Positions 11,729-25,700 of a stretch of 64,000 bases of DNA are shown in pieces. The notes under the pieces were generated by a model. That model was not told the DNA's origin. It did not search any database and saw only the letters and a list, made by a program, of their open reading frames with translations. The stretch comes from Acanthococcus lagerstroemiae (lineage: Eukaryota > Arthropoda > Insecta > Hemiptera > Eriococcidae). The stretch covers positions 12,364,603 to 12,428,602 of the forward strand of contig CM063112.1 of NCBI GenBank assembly GCA_031841125.1, written 5' to 3'. The position numbers were made by a program, and so were the translations under genes. Within the stretch, counting starts at the first letter, position 1. Each line of letters starts with the position of its first letter.

Positions 11729-13512
11729 ATGAATTTCAGCAGCCGGTGTGTACTATTGCGCGGTTTCAAAGTGTTCAAGAAATGCGTTCGATTCACAAAT
11801 CATGATGTAATTTACAATTACGAGCCGGGAAGGTGCCCAACTATCAGGTATTTTTTCTCCTCTGCTTGGCACTGTTTCCATCCAGACAACCAAAATGGCA
11901 CTGTATCCAATGAGGCTGAAGAGTTTGAACTCGAAGATAGTTCACCGTACTCGGATGTCGATTACAAAGCAATAACTGGGGGCGATCCAGAAAAACTAAA
12001 AAAACTACTTTCACTCCAACTTGAGATCGATATGATGCGTCAAAAAGGTGACAATGTTCCTCATCACCTGAAGACCAGTCATTGGATTCGTTTACTCAAT
12101 ATAAATGGACAATTCGGGCGTATTAATTACCTCAGTAGTCTATGGATTTTAGAAATGAAACAGATAGGCAAGCGTGAGAAAAGCGAGACGTACCTCAAAT
12201 TACTCGCTGAAAAAAAGAAAGCTGATGCGGGAAGCAGATTAATCAGTATCACAACCAGTAGTCCTATTAGATATGATCTATCGTATAACAGTTTATTTCA
12301 AAGAATATATCCTAGCCGGATGGACAGATTTTTAAATTATAAGTTATTCAAGTCTATGGTGTTCGAAATTCCAATATTAGTGGACTGTGGATACGAATCT
12401 TTCATGAATGAAAAATTCTTGAACTTTTGTGGCCAGCAGATACAGCGTATGTGGAGTGTTAACAGAGCCCATCGCAGTCCTCACCATTTGATTTTCTGTA
12501 ACCTAGATCCCTGTGGTAACCTAATAAAGAGAATAAGTCTAACGTTTCCTGTAGATAACCCAGACTTTCCTTTTTTTCATACGTCTAAAAGTTACCAGGA
12601 ATTGTTTCCCAAAGAGAGACTGGTGTACTTGACACCTGATTCTAAAACGGAGCTAGTTCAGCATAATCCCAATGATGTTTATATTATCGGTGAGTACAAC
12701 GACGCGTATTATTCTGTACCGTAATGCAATGTGCGGGTTGAGTAGGGACGTGGATACATATACTATATGTACAAATAAATTATTTCGTTTTATTTTTTTA
12801 TTTATTATTTTTTTTACAGGTGCACTTGTAGATAAAGGTTGCGACCAACCGCTAGCTCGTTCTAAAGCGAAAAAGGAGAATTTACGCACGGCTAGATTTC
12901 CATTAGAAAAGTATTTGAACTGGGGTTTCGGATCAAAGGCCCTCAATTTGGACACAGTGCGTAAATCCTACATGTAGCATTTCTGTGTGTGATCTCTGGT
13001 TTCAGGATGGTTCCTTCTGAAGAATTATTGAATTTATAAATCAAAAAATTTAACCTACCTCAGTCATATTCAATTTGATGTTTTTTTTTTTTTAGTAAGG
13101 AAATTAGAAGTCTCTCCCTCTCTGAAATCATCGCCGGTGTATTACTTCTTACCCGGTGGCGTGATATTCTTTGTTTCCATGAAATAGGGACTTGGATTTT
13201 GTAATGTACGCGATATTTATCATTCTTAAGTTACTTATCTGAGATACTCGGAGGGAAATACAATGTGTATAGATTTTAAATTTAATATTTTTGTTCTTAT
13301 TTCATTAGGTTATGATGATCATGAATGATTTAAAAGCATTTAGAAAATGGGAAATAGCATTCAAAAACGTACCCAGGTGTTTGCTGAAGGAATGGAAGAC
13401 GACGAAAATGGAGATTATCGACGAAACAAATGATACCACCCCGTGGAATAAAACCATTACAGATCGAAACTGGCAAAATCAGATGTACGATCTGTTGCTA
13501 AAAAATAGGTAA
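11729..13512 (+). CDS. TRMT10C: tRNA m1R9 methyltransferase / mitochondrial RNase P protein 1
   Basis: Three exons join in phase: 11729-12689, 12820-12956 and 13309-13512 (433 aa; the human protein is about 400 aa). Family knowledge: TRMT10C/MRPP1 binds an SDR dehydrogenase to methylate the base at position 9 of mitochondrial tRNAs, and with PRORP forms protein-only mitochondrial RNase P. Seen here: the chosen ATG gives an Arg/Lys-rich, Asp/Glu-free start (MNFSSRCVLLRGFKVFKK) fitting a mitochondrial presequence. A Lys/Glu-rich helical region follows. The Trm10 SPOUT domain covers roughly residues 190-385, with VDCG (218-221), HHLIFCNLDP, YLTPDS (300-305), YIIG (318-321, split by intron 1), VDKG and RFPLEKYLNW. 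The motif order and long N-terminus favour the mitochondrial paralogue over cytosolic TRMT10A/B. A CAG acceptor just upstream (11659) suggests a 5' UTR intron. A polyadenylation signal may be GAATAAA near 13853. Confidence 0.92.
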
Positions 13513-14613
13513 TGATGTTATGCATTCATTTTAGTAATGCCCGTTTCTTCGTAATTACAAATCTCGGAAAAGACAGATGTGTAATCCCTTCTCCATTGCC
13601 TCCTACCAACAGTCTGTTTCCTCGACATACAGTTATTTGCATTACGTTGCAAAATGAACGCTCTTTATTGTAATGCAAGTCATGAAAATGTGATTTTAGT
13701 AAAAGGCTATGTGATTTATTTGATAACCACGTAATAGGTTGGAAAGTTGAAACAAAACTATTACGAGCTACTTGAATTCACGAACACAGTTCCCCAATTG
13801 AGTAGAGCACTTGAATGAAGTACATTTTTAGTTGTTCTTGTGAAATACTTTTGAATAAAATTGATATAATTGATCGCTGATACGGTTCAGGAGCTAAAAT
13901 GAAAAGTTTTATATTCCAGAAAAGTAAAGTGAATTTTTTGGCATCTTGTTCTTAAAATAAGAAATACTCTGCTATTGCAGGAATAAGTGCGATCATGGAA
14001 CATGATTGTAATTTACTGCTTACGTTATTTTAGGAAAAATTCTAGAAATGAAAATAACTGAATTTAATCTGGGGAAGCGCCAGCCAGATTGTGAAATATA
14101 ACTTTATGAACTGCCGTTACAAGTCGGGTACGTTAGCAGCGGTCAATCCGGTATTTTGGAACTAACCGAATTTGCTCTGCATTTCTTTGTCGTTTTGTAT
14201 CAAATTTCATAATAAATTGTTATACTTATATCTGTTATTAGAATAGGTACGAAAATCAGTTGGCAGTCGGTCTTGTTTACTTGTTTCGAATTTTACTGAA
14301 ATTAACAAGGGCATCATCAGCTCTGGTTCAGCCTTTCTAGGTACCAACCAGTAGCTTTAGCCTGAAAATTTTCTATAAATCCATTTGTTGTTGCAGCTTC
14401 TTGGTAATAAAATTCTATTTGTACACGGCTTCAATATCTATTACCTACTTACCTCGTGAAGAATTCCGTGGAAGTCTCGTTTGAGCGCGGAGTTTCATTG
14501 CCAAGATGAAAACATAGTAATACACGGTTGTGTAAAATACTGCACTTTACAATTTCGTAATTGGAGCGGTAAAACACATATCGTTATAATGAAACAAACG
14601 AGTTCTATTATTT
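13513..14613. other. TRMT10C 3' UTR and intergenic spacer
   Basis: The proximal part is probably 3' UTR, up to the AATAAA near 13855. No gene or element boundary was found in the remainder. Confidence 0.4.
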
Positions 14614-15193
14614 GGACGCTGTTCAACAAAAGGGAACCAACCAGCAAAATCCGCTTTTTGAGAACACGTGATTCGAAGTTCAAGAGCCATAATATAGAAA
14701 CTATATGGCATTGCGTTTACTGATAAGCTTTTCCCAACGTGAGTACACATTTTTGAATCAGGGGCCCAATTTTGAAAAATTCTACGTTTTACGCTCTTTC
14801 CAACGATACTAATAACTCATTTTGTTTACAAATGTGGATTGGTTCCAGTAGATATATAATGCATGTTCTAGCGCACTCAAGGTTTTCTCTATGTTTTACT
14901 GAATTTTTCCACACTGTGGAAAATACTTGTTGAGTGTATTTTTAATAAAATATGGAGGAAATAAATGAAAAATTGATACAAACATTTAAAAATTTGATGA
15001 GTTGACTTCACAAAAAATTACGAGGAAAAGTTCCTTTTTTCTTCTAAAAATGACAAAATATTTACTTCGGAAAAATCGAGATTTTTTAATTCTGCGGAGT
15101 GTGGAAAAATTCAGTAAAAAATAGAGAAAACCTAGAGTGCGCTAGAGAACATACATTATATATCTACTGGTTCCCTTTTGTTGAACAGCGTCC
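14614..15193. mobile_element. GGACGCTG-family MITE (copy D), interrupted
   Basis: The ends are GGACGCTGTTCAACAAAAGG and its mirror, with a 4-bp target duplication ATTT at 14610-14613 and 15194-15197. The interior matches copies A, B, E and F. It is split close to its right end by the element at 14847-15168; without that insert it would be about 252 bp. Confidence 0.85.
14847..15168. mobile_element. Nested MITE with ~70-bp inverted ends, AGTAGATATA type
   Basis: The left end AGTAGATATATAATGCATGT and the reversed right end (AGTAGATATATAATGTATGT) match for about 70 bp, including TCTAGCGCACTC and TTTTACTGAATTTTTCCACA. The host's GGTTCC is duplicated at 14841-14846 and 15169-15174, which proves insertion after the host MITE. 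The same terminal word (AGTAGATACCTTATGTATGT) recurs at 31766. The duplication could be read as 4 or 6 bp because the end bases are ambiguous, so I do not assign a superfamily. Confidence 0.8.
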
Positions 15194-15258
15194 ATTTCAT
15201 CCCTGATACCAACTTGACTACTAGATCACATATGCATATAATATACTGTTACTTGAAT

Positions 15259-15457
15259 CAGTGCCGGAAACTTTTCATTTTGCCGTGTGGTGCAGGCGTT
15301 GCCACAATCTTATTGTATTTTGAAATTTACATAGTGTAAAACGTATAGTGCTCAAATTTTTTGATTTTGGGGTGGTTCTCAGAATTTTCCCATCTGGTGC
15401 TAAATTTTTCCCGTGTGGTACACTTGACCGCTCGACACACAATACTTCCCGGCCCTG
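15259..15457. mobile_element. Possible hAT-like MITE, ~199 bp
   Basis: The left end CAGTGCCGGAAA and the reversed right end CAGGGCCGGGAA form a 12-bp inverted repeat with two mismatches. The flanks are CTTGAAT (left) and CTTGAAC (right), an imperfect duplication. The inside is non-coding. Confidence 0.5.
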
Positions 15458-16242
15458 CTTGAACTGGCTGTGCTGCTACTTGCTGACCTACAGTCAACTC
15501 ACCACGAATTATAGTGACCATCTGTCTCGGACAATTACTGAGTGCTGCCAACTTACTGTTGAAGCCAAGTATTGTTTGGCAGTAGATTAGCAGTCTAGTG
15601 TTTCTCACATTTTTCTGGCAATATCTGTTGGTTATTATGGCGATACTAACGCATTTACTACCACATTTTAGCAGTCTCATAATCAGATCAGCCAGCAGTG
15701 TTGTGATAGTCTGACAGTATATCCTTTTTTGGGAGTAGGCGAGAAGGGGGAATAAAATTATTAAAAATCTTTATGAGTACCTATACATATATATGCGATG
15801 CAACAAGCTAACTAGTACTACATATAATCAATTATTATCCAACAACCTATACTAGACCCAAGTTTAAATTGCAACCACTCCTGTGACTACAACTCTTAAA
15901 AGCAAACCTTCCTTTCAAAGTTCCCTGTTTAGTCAAAAGATTAAGAATATCTAATATCGATCTGAAATTAGTCTGTTCTCATTCAATAATGATGGTCACA
16001 CTGGTTCTCTGCATATCATTGCTTTCGACTTTTACTTATGTTACAGTGCTGCCACTTAGCAGAATGGATATTAAATTTACATTGGCCGTTTTCCTTTTCC
16101 TCATCTTCATCAGGAAAGAAAGTTTCAGTTTTAATGGATGATTAAACAACACGTCACGTTTTTTATATTACTGGCCCTTAGTCTCATGTCATTGTTTTTT
16201 TAAAAATCTCAAATTGTTGTACAGCGTTATTGAACTCTTCTG
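15458..16242. other. Intergenic spacer
   Basis: No conserved coding sequence, RNA gene or element end recognised. Confidence 0.35.
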
Positions 16243-16914
16243 CAGGAGTGTTTCTCAAAATATTTTCAATTGGAACTTGGTAAGTGGGAATCCTCACCCC
16301 AAAAACATGAATATAAGGAATATTTTAGGAAACTCGTAATATTACTTGGAAATTGGGACTTACATTTTTTCAAAATATTTTTTTCTCGAAGTGGGATTTC
16401 TCATTGAATATGAAGTAATGGAGGATCAATTGGCTTAGTATCAACCCCGTAGAGAGAAAAGGAAGGCTTGGGGGCTAGGGGAATTTCCACGGGCTCCCTC
16501 TCCTTCCAGTTCAATTTGTACTTTTGTTAGATGGGAAAAAAATTATGAGCTACTGGATAAGAGGTTTCTTTCATGGTGTAAGGAGTGATTGCTGATTTGA
16601 TGTACAGTATGATTGAAATTTAGGCCTTTTAAAAATATCGGACCCCCTTGAAAGTCCGGGCCCGTGGTATTCTCCCTTCTCTCCCGGCAGGGCTGCTTAG
16701 TACACTCTATGGTTCTTGATTTCGCGGTTTCTGGATACTTTTTAATTAGGAATTTGGGAAAGGGGAATTTCTACTGTATATTTTTTCAGGAAATCAGGAA
16801 CTGAGAATTCTTGTTGCAAAATTTTATTGAGAAAATAGAGAACTGGAATTCTCGTTTAAAATGATCAACATATCGCGAAATGGGAAATAGGAATTTTCTT
16901 GAAAAACACCCCTG
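16243..16914. mobile_element. Possible hAT-like element, 672 bp, degenerate
   Basis: The left end CAGGAGTGTTTCTCAA and the reversed right end CAGGGGTGTTTTTCAA differ at two of 16 positions. The interior repeats GGAA/TTGGGAA-type words such as 'aattgggaatt' and contains a small CCCCCTTGAAAGTCC block. No clear target duplication is visible (CTCTTCTG versus CTCTCATA), so this is an older copy or an imperfect call. Confidence 0.5.
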
Positions 16915-17133
16915 CTCTCATAACTCATTGGCCAATGGTGTTATCACTTATCAGTTATCATTTCTCAATTACCTATCAATCAAATCAAGTCAGTAATATT
17001 CAGTATTAGTAAAGTGAATGTTTAGGTGTGCAGAATCATGTGAAGCTTGGTTAAACGAAATTCAGTTGTAATGTGACCGCATTTAGGTCTACAGTATGCG
17101 TTGTAGTGTCATCCGATTGTGAAGTGGCTTGAA

Positions 17134-18101
17134 ATGGGTTCAAGTGGATCGAAAATTGTGAAGAAAATATTCGGACCTACGTCGAACAGTAGGGATGCGC
17201 GAAAAAAATACCACTACTCATCGTCCCCGCGAGAAGACGAGTTCGAGGTGCACTCGTCAGTTGTAGCAAAACTACCTCCGAACCTTGGGCCTTTAGTCAT
17301 GTATAGACAAGGGTGAGTTCTTGCTACTAAGAAGAGACAGTGGGTCATGATAAATAGTTATATTTGTCAGACCATTTATATCGTGTTTTTGTTTCGTTAA
17401 TAGATCGATGTACTTTGATGAGGATGGCGATCTGGCTCATGAATTCTACGTCGAAGTAAAAGAAGGGCGTAAATCGAAGATGAAGAGGGTGTACGACAAC
17501 TTGAGACCCCAGGTAACTCAAGATCTGTGAGCATGCTTTTGTAATCGGCGAGGAATCTACTGCCTTGCTGACTAAGATGAAGTGGAATACTTTCAATATT
17601 TCAAATTCAATTGATAAGTCTCGATACAGGTACTGTAGAAACTGTCTTAGAAAATAAATCGCTCTACATTCTTCAGTCAAACTGCGTTGAATCTAAATGA
17701 AAATCTAGCCCTATTGCATCATCTCTAGTAGAATCATTAATTTGTAGATGCAGATTTGCACTAGTAGAAAAGTTTGAGTGTTAACAGTGTGGACACATTT
17801 CTTGGAGCCCTTGTTCTACTTTTCAAGTGTAAGAATTAAAATAAGAAAAGGAACATACGCCCAGTCTAGTTGATTTAGGAATGAATTCCTTTGACTCAAT
17901 AATAAAACAGGGATAGAAGCCGTTTGTGATTCTGGAATTGTATTCTATATGTATCTATTATCTGAATGATCATTATTCATCTGTGTAATATTGATAACTA
18001 TTATTCTCAAATCCATGCAATGTGATAATTTTCAGGGTACAATCAAACTACCATTTCCACGATTGCATAACGACTGTCCTGTGATTATTTACGCTTTATG
18101 A
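17134..18101 (+). CDS. TUSC2: Tumor suppressor candidate 2 (FUS1) homologue
   Basis: Three exons join in phase: 17134-17312, 17404-17512 and 18036-18101 (117 aa; the vertebrate protein is about 110 aa). I start at the ATG giving MGSSGSK, an N-myristoylation signal with Gly2, rather than the ATG 15 bp upstream. Exon 1 is variable and basic/serine-rich. The exon 1-2 junction rebuilds the family core G-SMYFDEDGDLAHEFY (residues 60-75), followed by a Lys/Arg-rich helix and NLRPQG. Exon 3 codes the conserved tail IKLPFPRLHNDCPVIIYAL and ends in TGA. In vertebrates TUSC2 is a small mitochondrial protein linked to Ca2+ handling, apoptosis and immune cells; its role in insects is not established. Donor and acceptor sites are canonical. 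A candidate polyadenylation signal is GAATAAAA near 18686. Confidence 0.93.
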
Positions 18102-20507
18102 GCAGCTGCAAACCATGTTGTTGGAGTTTTCCCTCGTATTCTTCGTTTTCGTCTTCGAAAACTAAAACTAATTCAGAGTTGACTATTTAATGCTAAGCAT
18201 TTAATTTTTTCGTTATAATTAATTTCAGCATTTTTTTCTTGGCACTTATTCATTACTTACTAATTCATTATTTAAAAGAATTATTGCTGGAAGTTTAATT
18301 CTGTGGTAACGAGTTCCGGAAGCAGTTCCGAGTTAGTAGTACGACGTAAACTTCACTTACTGTTCGGATGAACGCACATTATCCTAAGAAATTGATGTAC
18401 AAATTTTTACCACGTAAAATTATTGTTATGTTTTGTTATTGTTGAACGTCAGAATTGCTTATGTAGTCAAGTATGTACAATGTAGTCTAGCTGGCATTTA
18501 GAAAACATTAATTTTTTTTCATTGTGTTTACATCGAATAGAGTTTTTTAATTTTGTTTGTCGACCGCATTTATACTTTTTTGATCAGGGTTCATACATTT
18601 CTCTTACGTTTGTATAGAATAGTTACAATGGAAAAAACGCATTAATTTTATCTATCTGCAGTGATTCATAGAAGAAGAAGGTGCGTGAATAAAATTTCAT
18701 GGGCTGTTGGTAATCTGTGGACTGCAAAAGACGTTTTCGAAAATCATTTAATAAGGAACTGAAAATAACATTAATCACAATGATGGAACCAAATTACTTT
18801 TTTTGTCTTTTAGAAATTTCGGTTTCTTAGCCCCTCTCCATCTTATGAGAATGTGCTGTAACCTATGCTACTCTCTGCACTGTGTAGATTATTCAATTAG
18901 CAAAGCATTGTCTCCATGAAACATCAAATCACGTGCAGTGTCGCAATAGAATATGGTAGTTGGAACATTCCTAAAAGTTCTCCCAGTATCATGACCAAAT
19001 CAGGTGGCAGTTATGTGACATTTCCTTCTTTTATAATTTCATCTTTTGGCAGTGATATTCGTAAAGATATTTACTGCATATTTTGTTTTCATTGCGTCTT
19101 CTTCTCTATTCTAACCCTACATAATTAGAATTAATGATGGTTCTCCATTTTTCTATTTCCACGAATCCCCCCCCCCCTTGCTAAAATGGGTAATGAATTC
19201 GACTGAAAAAAAAATTGAACGTCATCATATTCTTCAACTTGAACGAAATAAAGCCTTAAGTTGTAGCTGGTACCCACTACCGATGTACTTGTTAAGCCCT
19301 TGAGGAATGAAGGGCTTACTTTGGGTTCAGTAGACCGAAATGTTCACAAAGCTAGCCTTAACTCTGAAGCATGGTGGCTCGCTACGAAGTTATTAGTTGT
19401 ATCATTTTTCTCCTTTCCTCGTTCAGTCTGGATCAGATATTCAATAGTTCGGTCGTTCAGTAATGGCAGGCATGCAGATTGCAGGACTGCAACCACTCCC
19501 TGTAAATATCATCTGAAAGACAGGAAGAAAAAGTTCAAAGATTAACCGCTAAACTTGTTTTATCCAATTCAAAAGAAGATTGTTTGTTGATTAACACATA
19601 GCACATAGATACACTCATCTGATCAAGTAAGAAGTAAGTACGTTCATCCCCTGTCGGGCAAAATTCATAATGAACATAGTAGGTAAAACATGTAACATTT
19701 GAAGCATTGGATCTTGATCCATCAGTGCAACTGGATAAATATCCAGAAATTAATTCCCAGGTGTCACTTGGGCTCTAGCTGCTTTATAGACTCCTCGTGC
19801 TATGAACAACGAATGAAATGTGAACATAATATCTTTCTACTTTATTAGTAAAATAATTTAAAATGCTTTAGTTTCATTTTGTACCTCTGAATCAGGAATC
19901 ACTGCAGTTTGCATTGCAACAAATTTTTACCTAAATATACAGACATTTACAACTTAGAATAACGGTCATCCGATACGAAAAAAAAATTTAAAACTGGTTT
20001 ATACGGCGGGCAGTTCCATCCGCGACAAAAAATGATGGCCTTTCTGTTACAAAAGGAAGTAAACACTTATGTTCCTAGTTTTTACTAAATGGTCCACTCT
20101 AGTCAAGAAACTATTATCAGCTATTCAAGCGTATCTTGATCGTCATACACTATCAGTACTTATAGTTTAGAAATTTGAGACTAAAATGTACAGTTTCCAT
20201 GAATTTTCTAAAAAAAAAGTTAGCAGAAAACTTTCTAATAAAAGTAACTTCGAGTTGGTGTGTCTGACGCTCTACACAGGAAAACCGAGGACTAGTTTCT
20301 TGAAATTCCTTAATTTTGAAAGCTTATAAGTTCCATTAAGAACCTTACATTTTTGCATGTATGCACACCGTTTCAACATTCTGGAGGTAATTGTAACGAG
20401 AAAATCCTCCATAAATGAAGATTATCCTTTTGTACACTACACATAGAAGTATTTACACCAACATATATAACATGAAAAAAAAAAATTGAAATGAGAAAAC
20501 TATACTA
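18102..20507. other. TUSC2 3' UTR and intergenic spacer before convergent NF-YB
   Basis: TUSC2 (+) and NF-YB (-) converge here, so both 3' UTRs lie in this stretch. A poly-C tract lies near 19167. Short frames at 18916-19128 and 19300-19545 have no recognisable domain. Confidence 0.4.
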
Positions 20508-21505
20508 TTAAACTAAATTGAAATGTTGCATCTGAGGATCCGAGTAAGTATAAATGACTGAACTTTCATTTTGACCAGTGCTACCGGAATCAGAAATATT
20601 TTCGTTCGAATTATGATTTGCTGTAAAAAGGGAGAGGAAATTAATTTTTAAAAGTTTCATAATTAATTAATAAATAAATACACAAACACACGAACTAAAA
20701 ACCAAACAAAAGCAGAGATACTTACGAAATACGTCCTCTGTTACCTCTTCAAACATGTGATTCAGTGACTTATCTCCCTTTGTAGTCTGAAATTAATAAG
20801 AATATTCAGAACTCACACGGAGTATTATGTTGCAAAAAAAATATACGAATGAGTCGAAAATACCTCTCGATATTTTTGTAGGTATATTTTCAGCGGTTCT
20901 ACATAATTATCGAAGCCCAGGGTGGTCATAGCAAACAGAATATCTTCTCCGTTAATCGTTTTACGTTTCTCCAAGAAACATCGCTCGCTTGCTTCACTTG
21001 TAATGAAACTAATGAACTCCGATACACATTCTTGTACGCATTCTCTTGCATCTTTTGCGATCTGTTTCCAAAAGGTTATTGTGTTAGATACGATTCGTGA
21101 AAAACTACATACCACGCATCAGAAACAAAGCAATCTACCTTTCCAGTTTCAGGTATCGCTCTCTTCATTATCTTTGCAATGTTGGCTATAGGAAGAAACC
21201 TATCTTGTTCCCTCAGCGGCTGTTCTGGCTTGCCATAATCCGAGCCATCATGATTTGAATTATCTCCATCACCTCTATCTGTCGGTAGTATTTCTTCTGT
21301 TGAAAATGCATCACAAGGTCATTACCGCTAGCGTTATTTTACACGAGCATACGCAGCTTAAAATATCACGACTATCAGATCCGGCATACGTACCGTCGAT
21401 ATCATCCCGATGTATAATGAAATTATGCCCGTCATTGGTCAACAGAGAACTGTTGATGAATTCATCAGTATTATCAGAACTGTCGATTACTTCGTATTTT
21501 TCCAT
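20508..21505 (-). CDS. NFYB: Nuclear transcription factor Y subunit beta
   Basis: Five exons on the minus strand join in phase: 21505-21394, 21296-21139, 21061-20864, 20786-20726 and 20620-20508 (213 aa; human NF-YB is 207). With NF-YC it forms a histone-like dimer that recruits NF-YA to bind CCAAT promoters. The acidic N-terminus (1-64) leads to the histone fold at about 65-156, starting [17 protein letters not shown]. It includes [42 protein letters not shown] and [10 protein letters not shown]. The first three are in exons 2 and 3, whose junction falls after PETGK. The weakly conserved tail keeps the EEVTEDVF segment seen in vertebrate NF-YB and ends QMQHFNLV. Every junction is canonical GT/AG. 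Divergently oriented CRK starts 934 bp upstream. Confidence 0.95.
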
Positions 21506-22439
21506 CCTTATGAGAATTTATATTCAACTGATTACAAGGCTACAATGAACCTTTAATCAAGAAGCATTTACACAGTAATCACTTAGCTTTATGGTCGATT
21601 CAAAATGGATAATCCTCATTAATTATTAATTATTTAATACACAACTGACCAGAATTAACGAAAAGTTATATAGTTTCAGTTCATATTAGTTTTTTCATGG
21701 TAAAGATCCATTTATCCGAGCTTGTTATCAGCTGAAATTGTAAACAGTAATTTTCAAAGACGTTTATAAACGTTTTTGGTCATTTTTCCCACAGTGTGAC
21801 CAAGTAACAAACTAGTACAAATATTATCAGAGAGATGGGAGAAATATGCTATCCGCTTGCTAGTTGCTATCCGCGATCTGCGAGCTGGAGCTGTGCAACC
21901 AACAGTGCAAGGCGCAACAGCCTCACTCAAAGCGGTGGCGTGTGTGGCGCGCTGTTGTCGTTTACCTTGTATCTTGTAGGTTGAGCTTATCATAATTTCA
22001 TAATAAACATGGAATTTTCAAGCTCAACTTGAATTTCTCTTTCGAATATTTGAGTTCTCTATTAATTATTACGTTTACTGATATCGGAAGTATGTAATTG
22101 AATGTGAACTATAAAGTGAGTTCTTCAGTGCGTTGCTTAATGCAAAACCAAAAAATTAACAATCGTGATTGTTTCATTTTACCGTTTAGTCACGTTATGA
22201 CATAGTATAGAATGTAAGTAATGATTTCGTTCTATCGTAGATAAGGCGTTTAAGAGAATCATTAAAAAGCACGAAGTAATGATCATTATTTATCGACCTG
22301 CATTACCCTAAATGTACACTATGATTGTTTTTCAGACATGCATGTAAGGCTTATCCTCGTGTAAATGTACGTTCATGGTAGAGCTAATGTACCGAGAGAA
22401 AACATTATGTAAATTGAAACGCATTCGAAGCTCGCCAAA
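21506..22439. promoter_or_regulatory. Divergent NF-YB / CRK promoter region
   Basis: The start codons of NF-YB (minus) and CRK (plus) are 934 bp apart, with no gene between. A locally GC-rich stretch at about 21850-21970 (with GCGGTGGCGTGTGTGGCGCG) is the best candidate for shared core promoter activity. Both transcripts must start inside this interval unless a 5' UTR intron reaches further. No TATA box can be assigned with confidence. Confidence 0.5.
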
Positions 22440-23882
<1,443 letters not shown>

Positions 23883-24870
23883 TTCGATCGCGACGTCGAC
23901 GCCGTCCGGGGTATAAACTTATTTTTATGAAACGATGAAGAAGACATTCGGCATCTACAATTTAACGTGTATCGCGTGTGTTGAAAGTTTCGGACCGGAG
24001 TTCCGTTCTAGTTCTACCTAATTATAAGGGACGAGTATGCGAAAATCGATACGGCTGTTCGTTTCGAGACCAGAACGAATACGTATGACTGTTGTGCCAT
24101 TTTTTGAGCTTATTTTACTTTTTAGTTTCTGGAAAAGGGACGAACGATATCGATGCGTCGGATCAGTGAGTGTTGAGATGATTCCTATTCCAGAACCGTG
24201 TGTTGAGTATCCCGCCTTCGCAGTCTGTGGCCGCGATTATCTTAAACCTTTTATAATACTCGACTGTAGCTGGCGTTGAACGTGGTCGACTTGATCGCAT
24301 GTCGAAATCGCGCCATTTTTTCGCGATCAAAGTGAAGCGAGCGTGAATTGCTGCGAGTTTTTATTCGTTTCTTCCATGTTTTTACGACCCGGCAGCTCGC
24401 GATTTTGTACGCGAATTTTTCGATACTGGTGTACGCGAAGACGTTGATTAGACTACGTGATGTCTGAAGGTGCCACGTGTTGAGGTGGGAAGAACGCGAG
24501 AGATTGGAAGGTGGCAGTTTTATAGAATTTGTACAGGTGAAGTTGAACGTAATCCATGCACTTTTAGCCTTGTTTTTGTAGTACTGAGGACTTCAACGGA
24601 ACAAAGCTGGCTCCAGGGAGGGGGGGATATGTATTAGGAAACAAATTTTGGGTTTGGATTTCATTATTTACGTACCTATGAATCATGAGTACTATGTCCA
24701 GGTCAATTATGCCGTGAATTTGCGAACATTGAGGTGTTGAGATTTATCACACAAGTATGTTCGACCTTCCTACTGAACTCGATGGAAGTGTTCGAGAGTC
24801 TCGGAGTGGCTTCTTCCCGGAAGCTAATAATAATAATAATAATAATAATAACAGCCCCTTATTGGTATCT
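23883..24870 (+). other. CRK 3' UTR and adjacent spacer
   Basis: The sequence after the stop is CpG-rich for several hundred bases (many TCG/CGA words up to about 24480), unlike the AT-rich spacers, so a long CRK 3' UTR is likely. An (AAT)n microsatellite sits at its far end. No second gene is seen. Confidence 0.45.
24823..24852 (+). repeat. (TAA)n microsatellite
   Basis: Nine to ten uninterrupted TAA/AAT trinucleotides between GAAGC and CAGCCCC. Confidence 0.9.
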
Positions 24871-24879
24871 ATTACACCT

Positions 24880-25700
24880 CACTGTTATCAAATGCCATGG
24901 CTGGCGGGGATTCACCCTCTCTATCCTCTCCTCTGTGTTCTCTACCCGCCCAGATTTTAGCATTAGCCTCCCCTTCCTCCATTTCTTTTTGTCTGGGGTG
25001 TCTCTTCCATGTAGGTCCAAGTTTTTTTTTTGAGCTCTTGTTTCCGTCGAGTTATGGGTTTACCCACCCTTCTCACTTTGATGGTATCCACCCTTCTTTT
25101 CCACCTGTCATTTTTTTTTGCTCCATAATGTAAGCTGCATACTTTCATTTCAGGCATTTGACCGTCTCCCCTAAATCTTTTAGTTTCGTTTGTTTTCTGA
25201 TTTTTGCATTTTCAACCTTTTTTTAATCCCTAAGTTGTTCTTCTCCATAGCCCGCTGCGTCGTTCTGTTTATTGCTTTTGTCAGTGCTCACGTTTGTGCT
25301 CCGTATGTGCTTGTTGGCTGTACGCGACTCCGCCACGCCTCAGTTTTTATTGATAACTTGCTTTTGAATACATTTTTTTGTTTCCAGTAACTGCTCCAGC
25401 CATTTCTAATCCTGCTTGACAGTTCCTTTTTCCGGGCCCCTTTGAAGGTTACGTTTGTCCGAACTATTTGGCCTCCTTTTCACATTCTATTCTCCTCCCC
25501 CTCCACCATTTCTAATGGTTCTTACCTAGCATTTGAGAAAAGTTTCGTTTTGCTCGTGTTTATAGGATTTTCATGAATACCTTCCCTAGGGGACGTGAGG
25601 CTGATTGATCTGTATTTTTAATATGGTCTTTCTTATCTTTTTTGAATAGTAGAATAATTTCCGCCACTTTCCATTGCCAACATGTGGGTTATTTCCACTT
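24880..25700 (-). mobile_element. Decayed non-LTR (LINE) reverse transcriptase fragment
   Basis: Reading the minus strand at 25679-25563 gives WKVAEIILLFKKDKK followed by about ten residues and SASRPLGKVFMKIL. This matches the early reverse-transcriptase motifs of Jockey/CR1/RTE-type LINEs (x-IPIFKKGD-x, then PISL-x-LGKVFEKIL). Downstream on the same strand the translation is broken by stops and shifts, with CLHYGAKK and Trp/Arg-rich pieces at 25157-24963. It is a dead, 5'- and 3'-truncated copy. Clade assignment would need an alignment. Confidence 0.6.

Noticed and set aside
15327..15680. 117-codon minus frame overlapping a MITE
   Set aside because: It crosses the right end of the element at 15457 and has no recognisable family.
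18916..19545. Two short plus-strand frames of 70 and 81 codons
   Set aside because: No conserved domain and no exon context. They lie between the convergent TUSC2 and NF-YB genes, probably in UTR or spacer.
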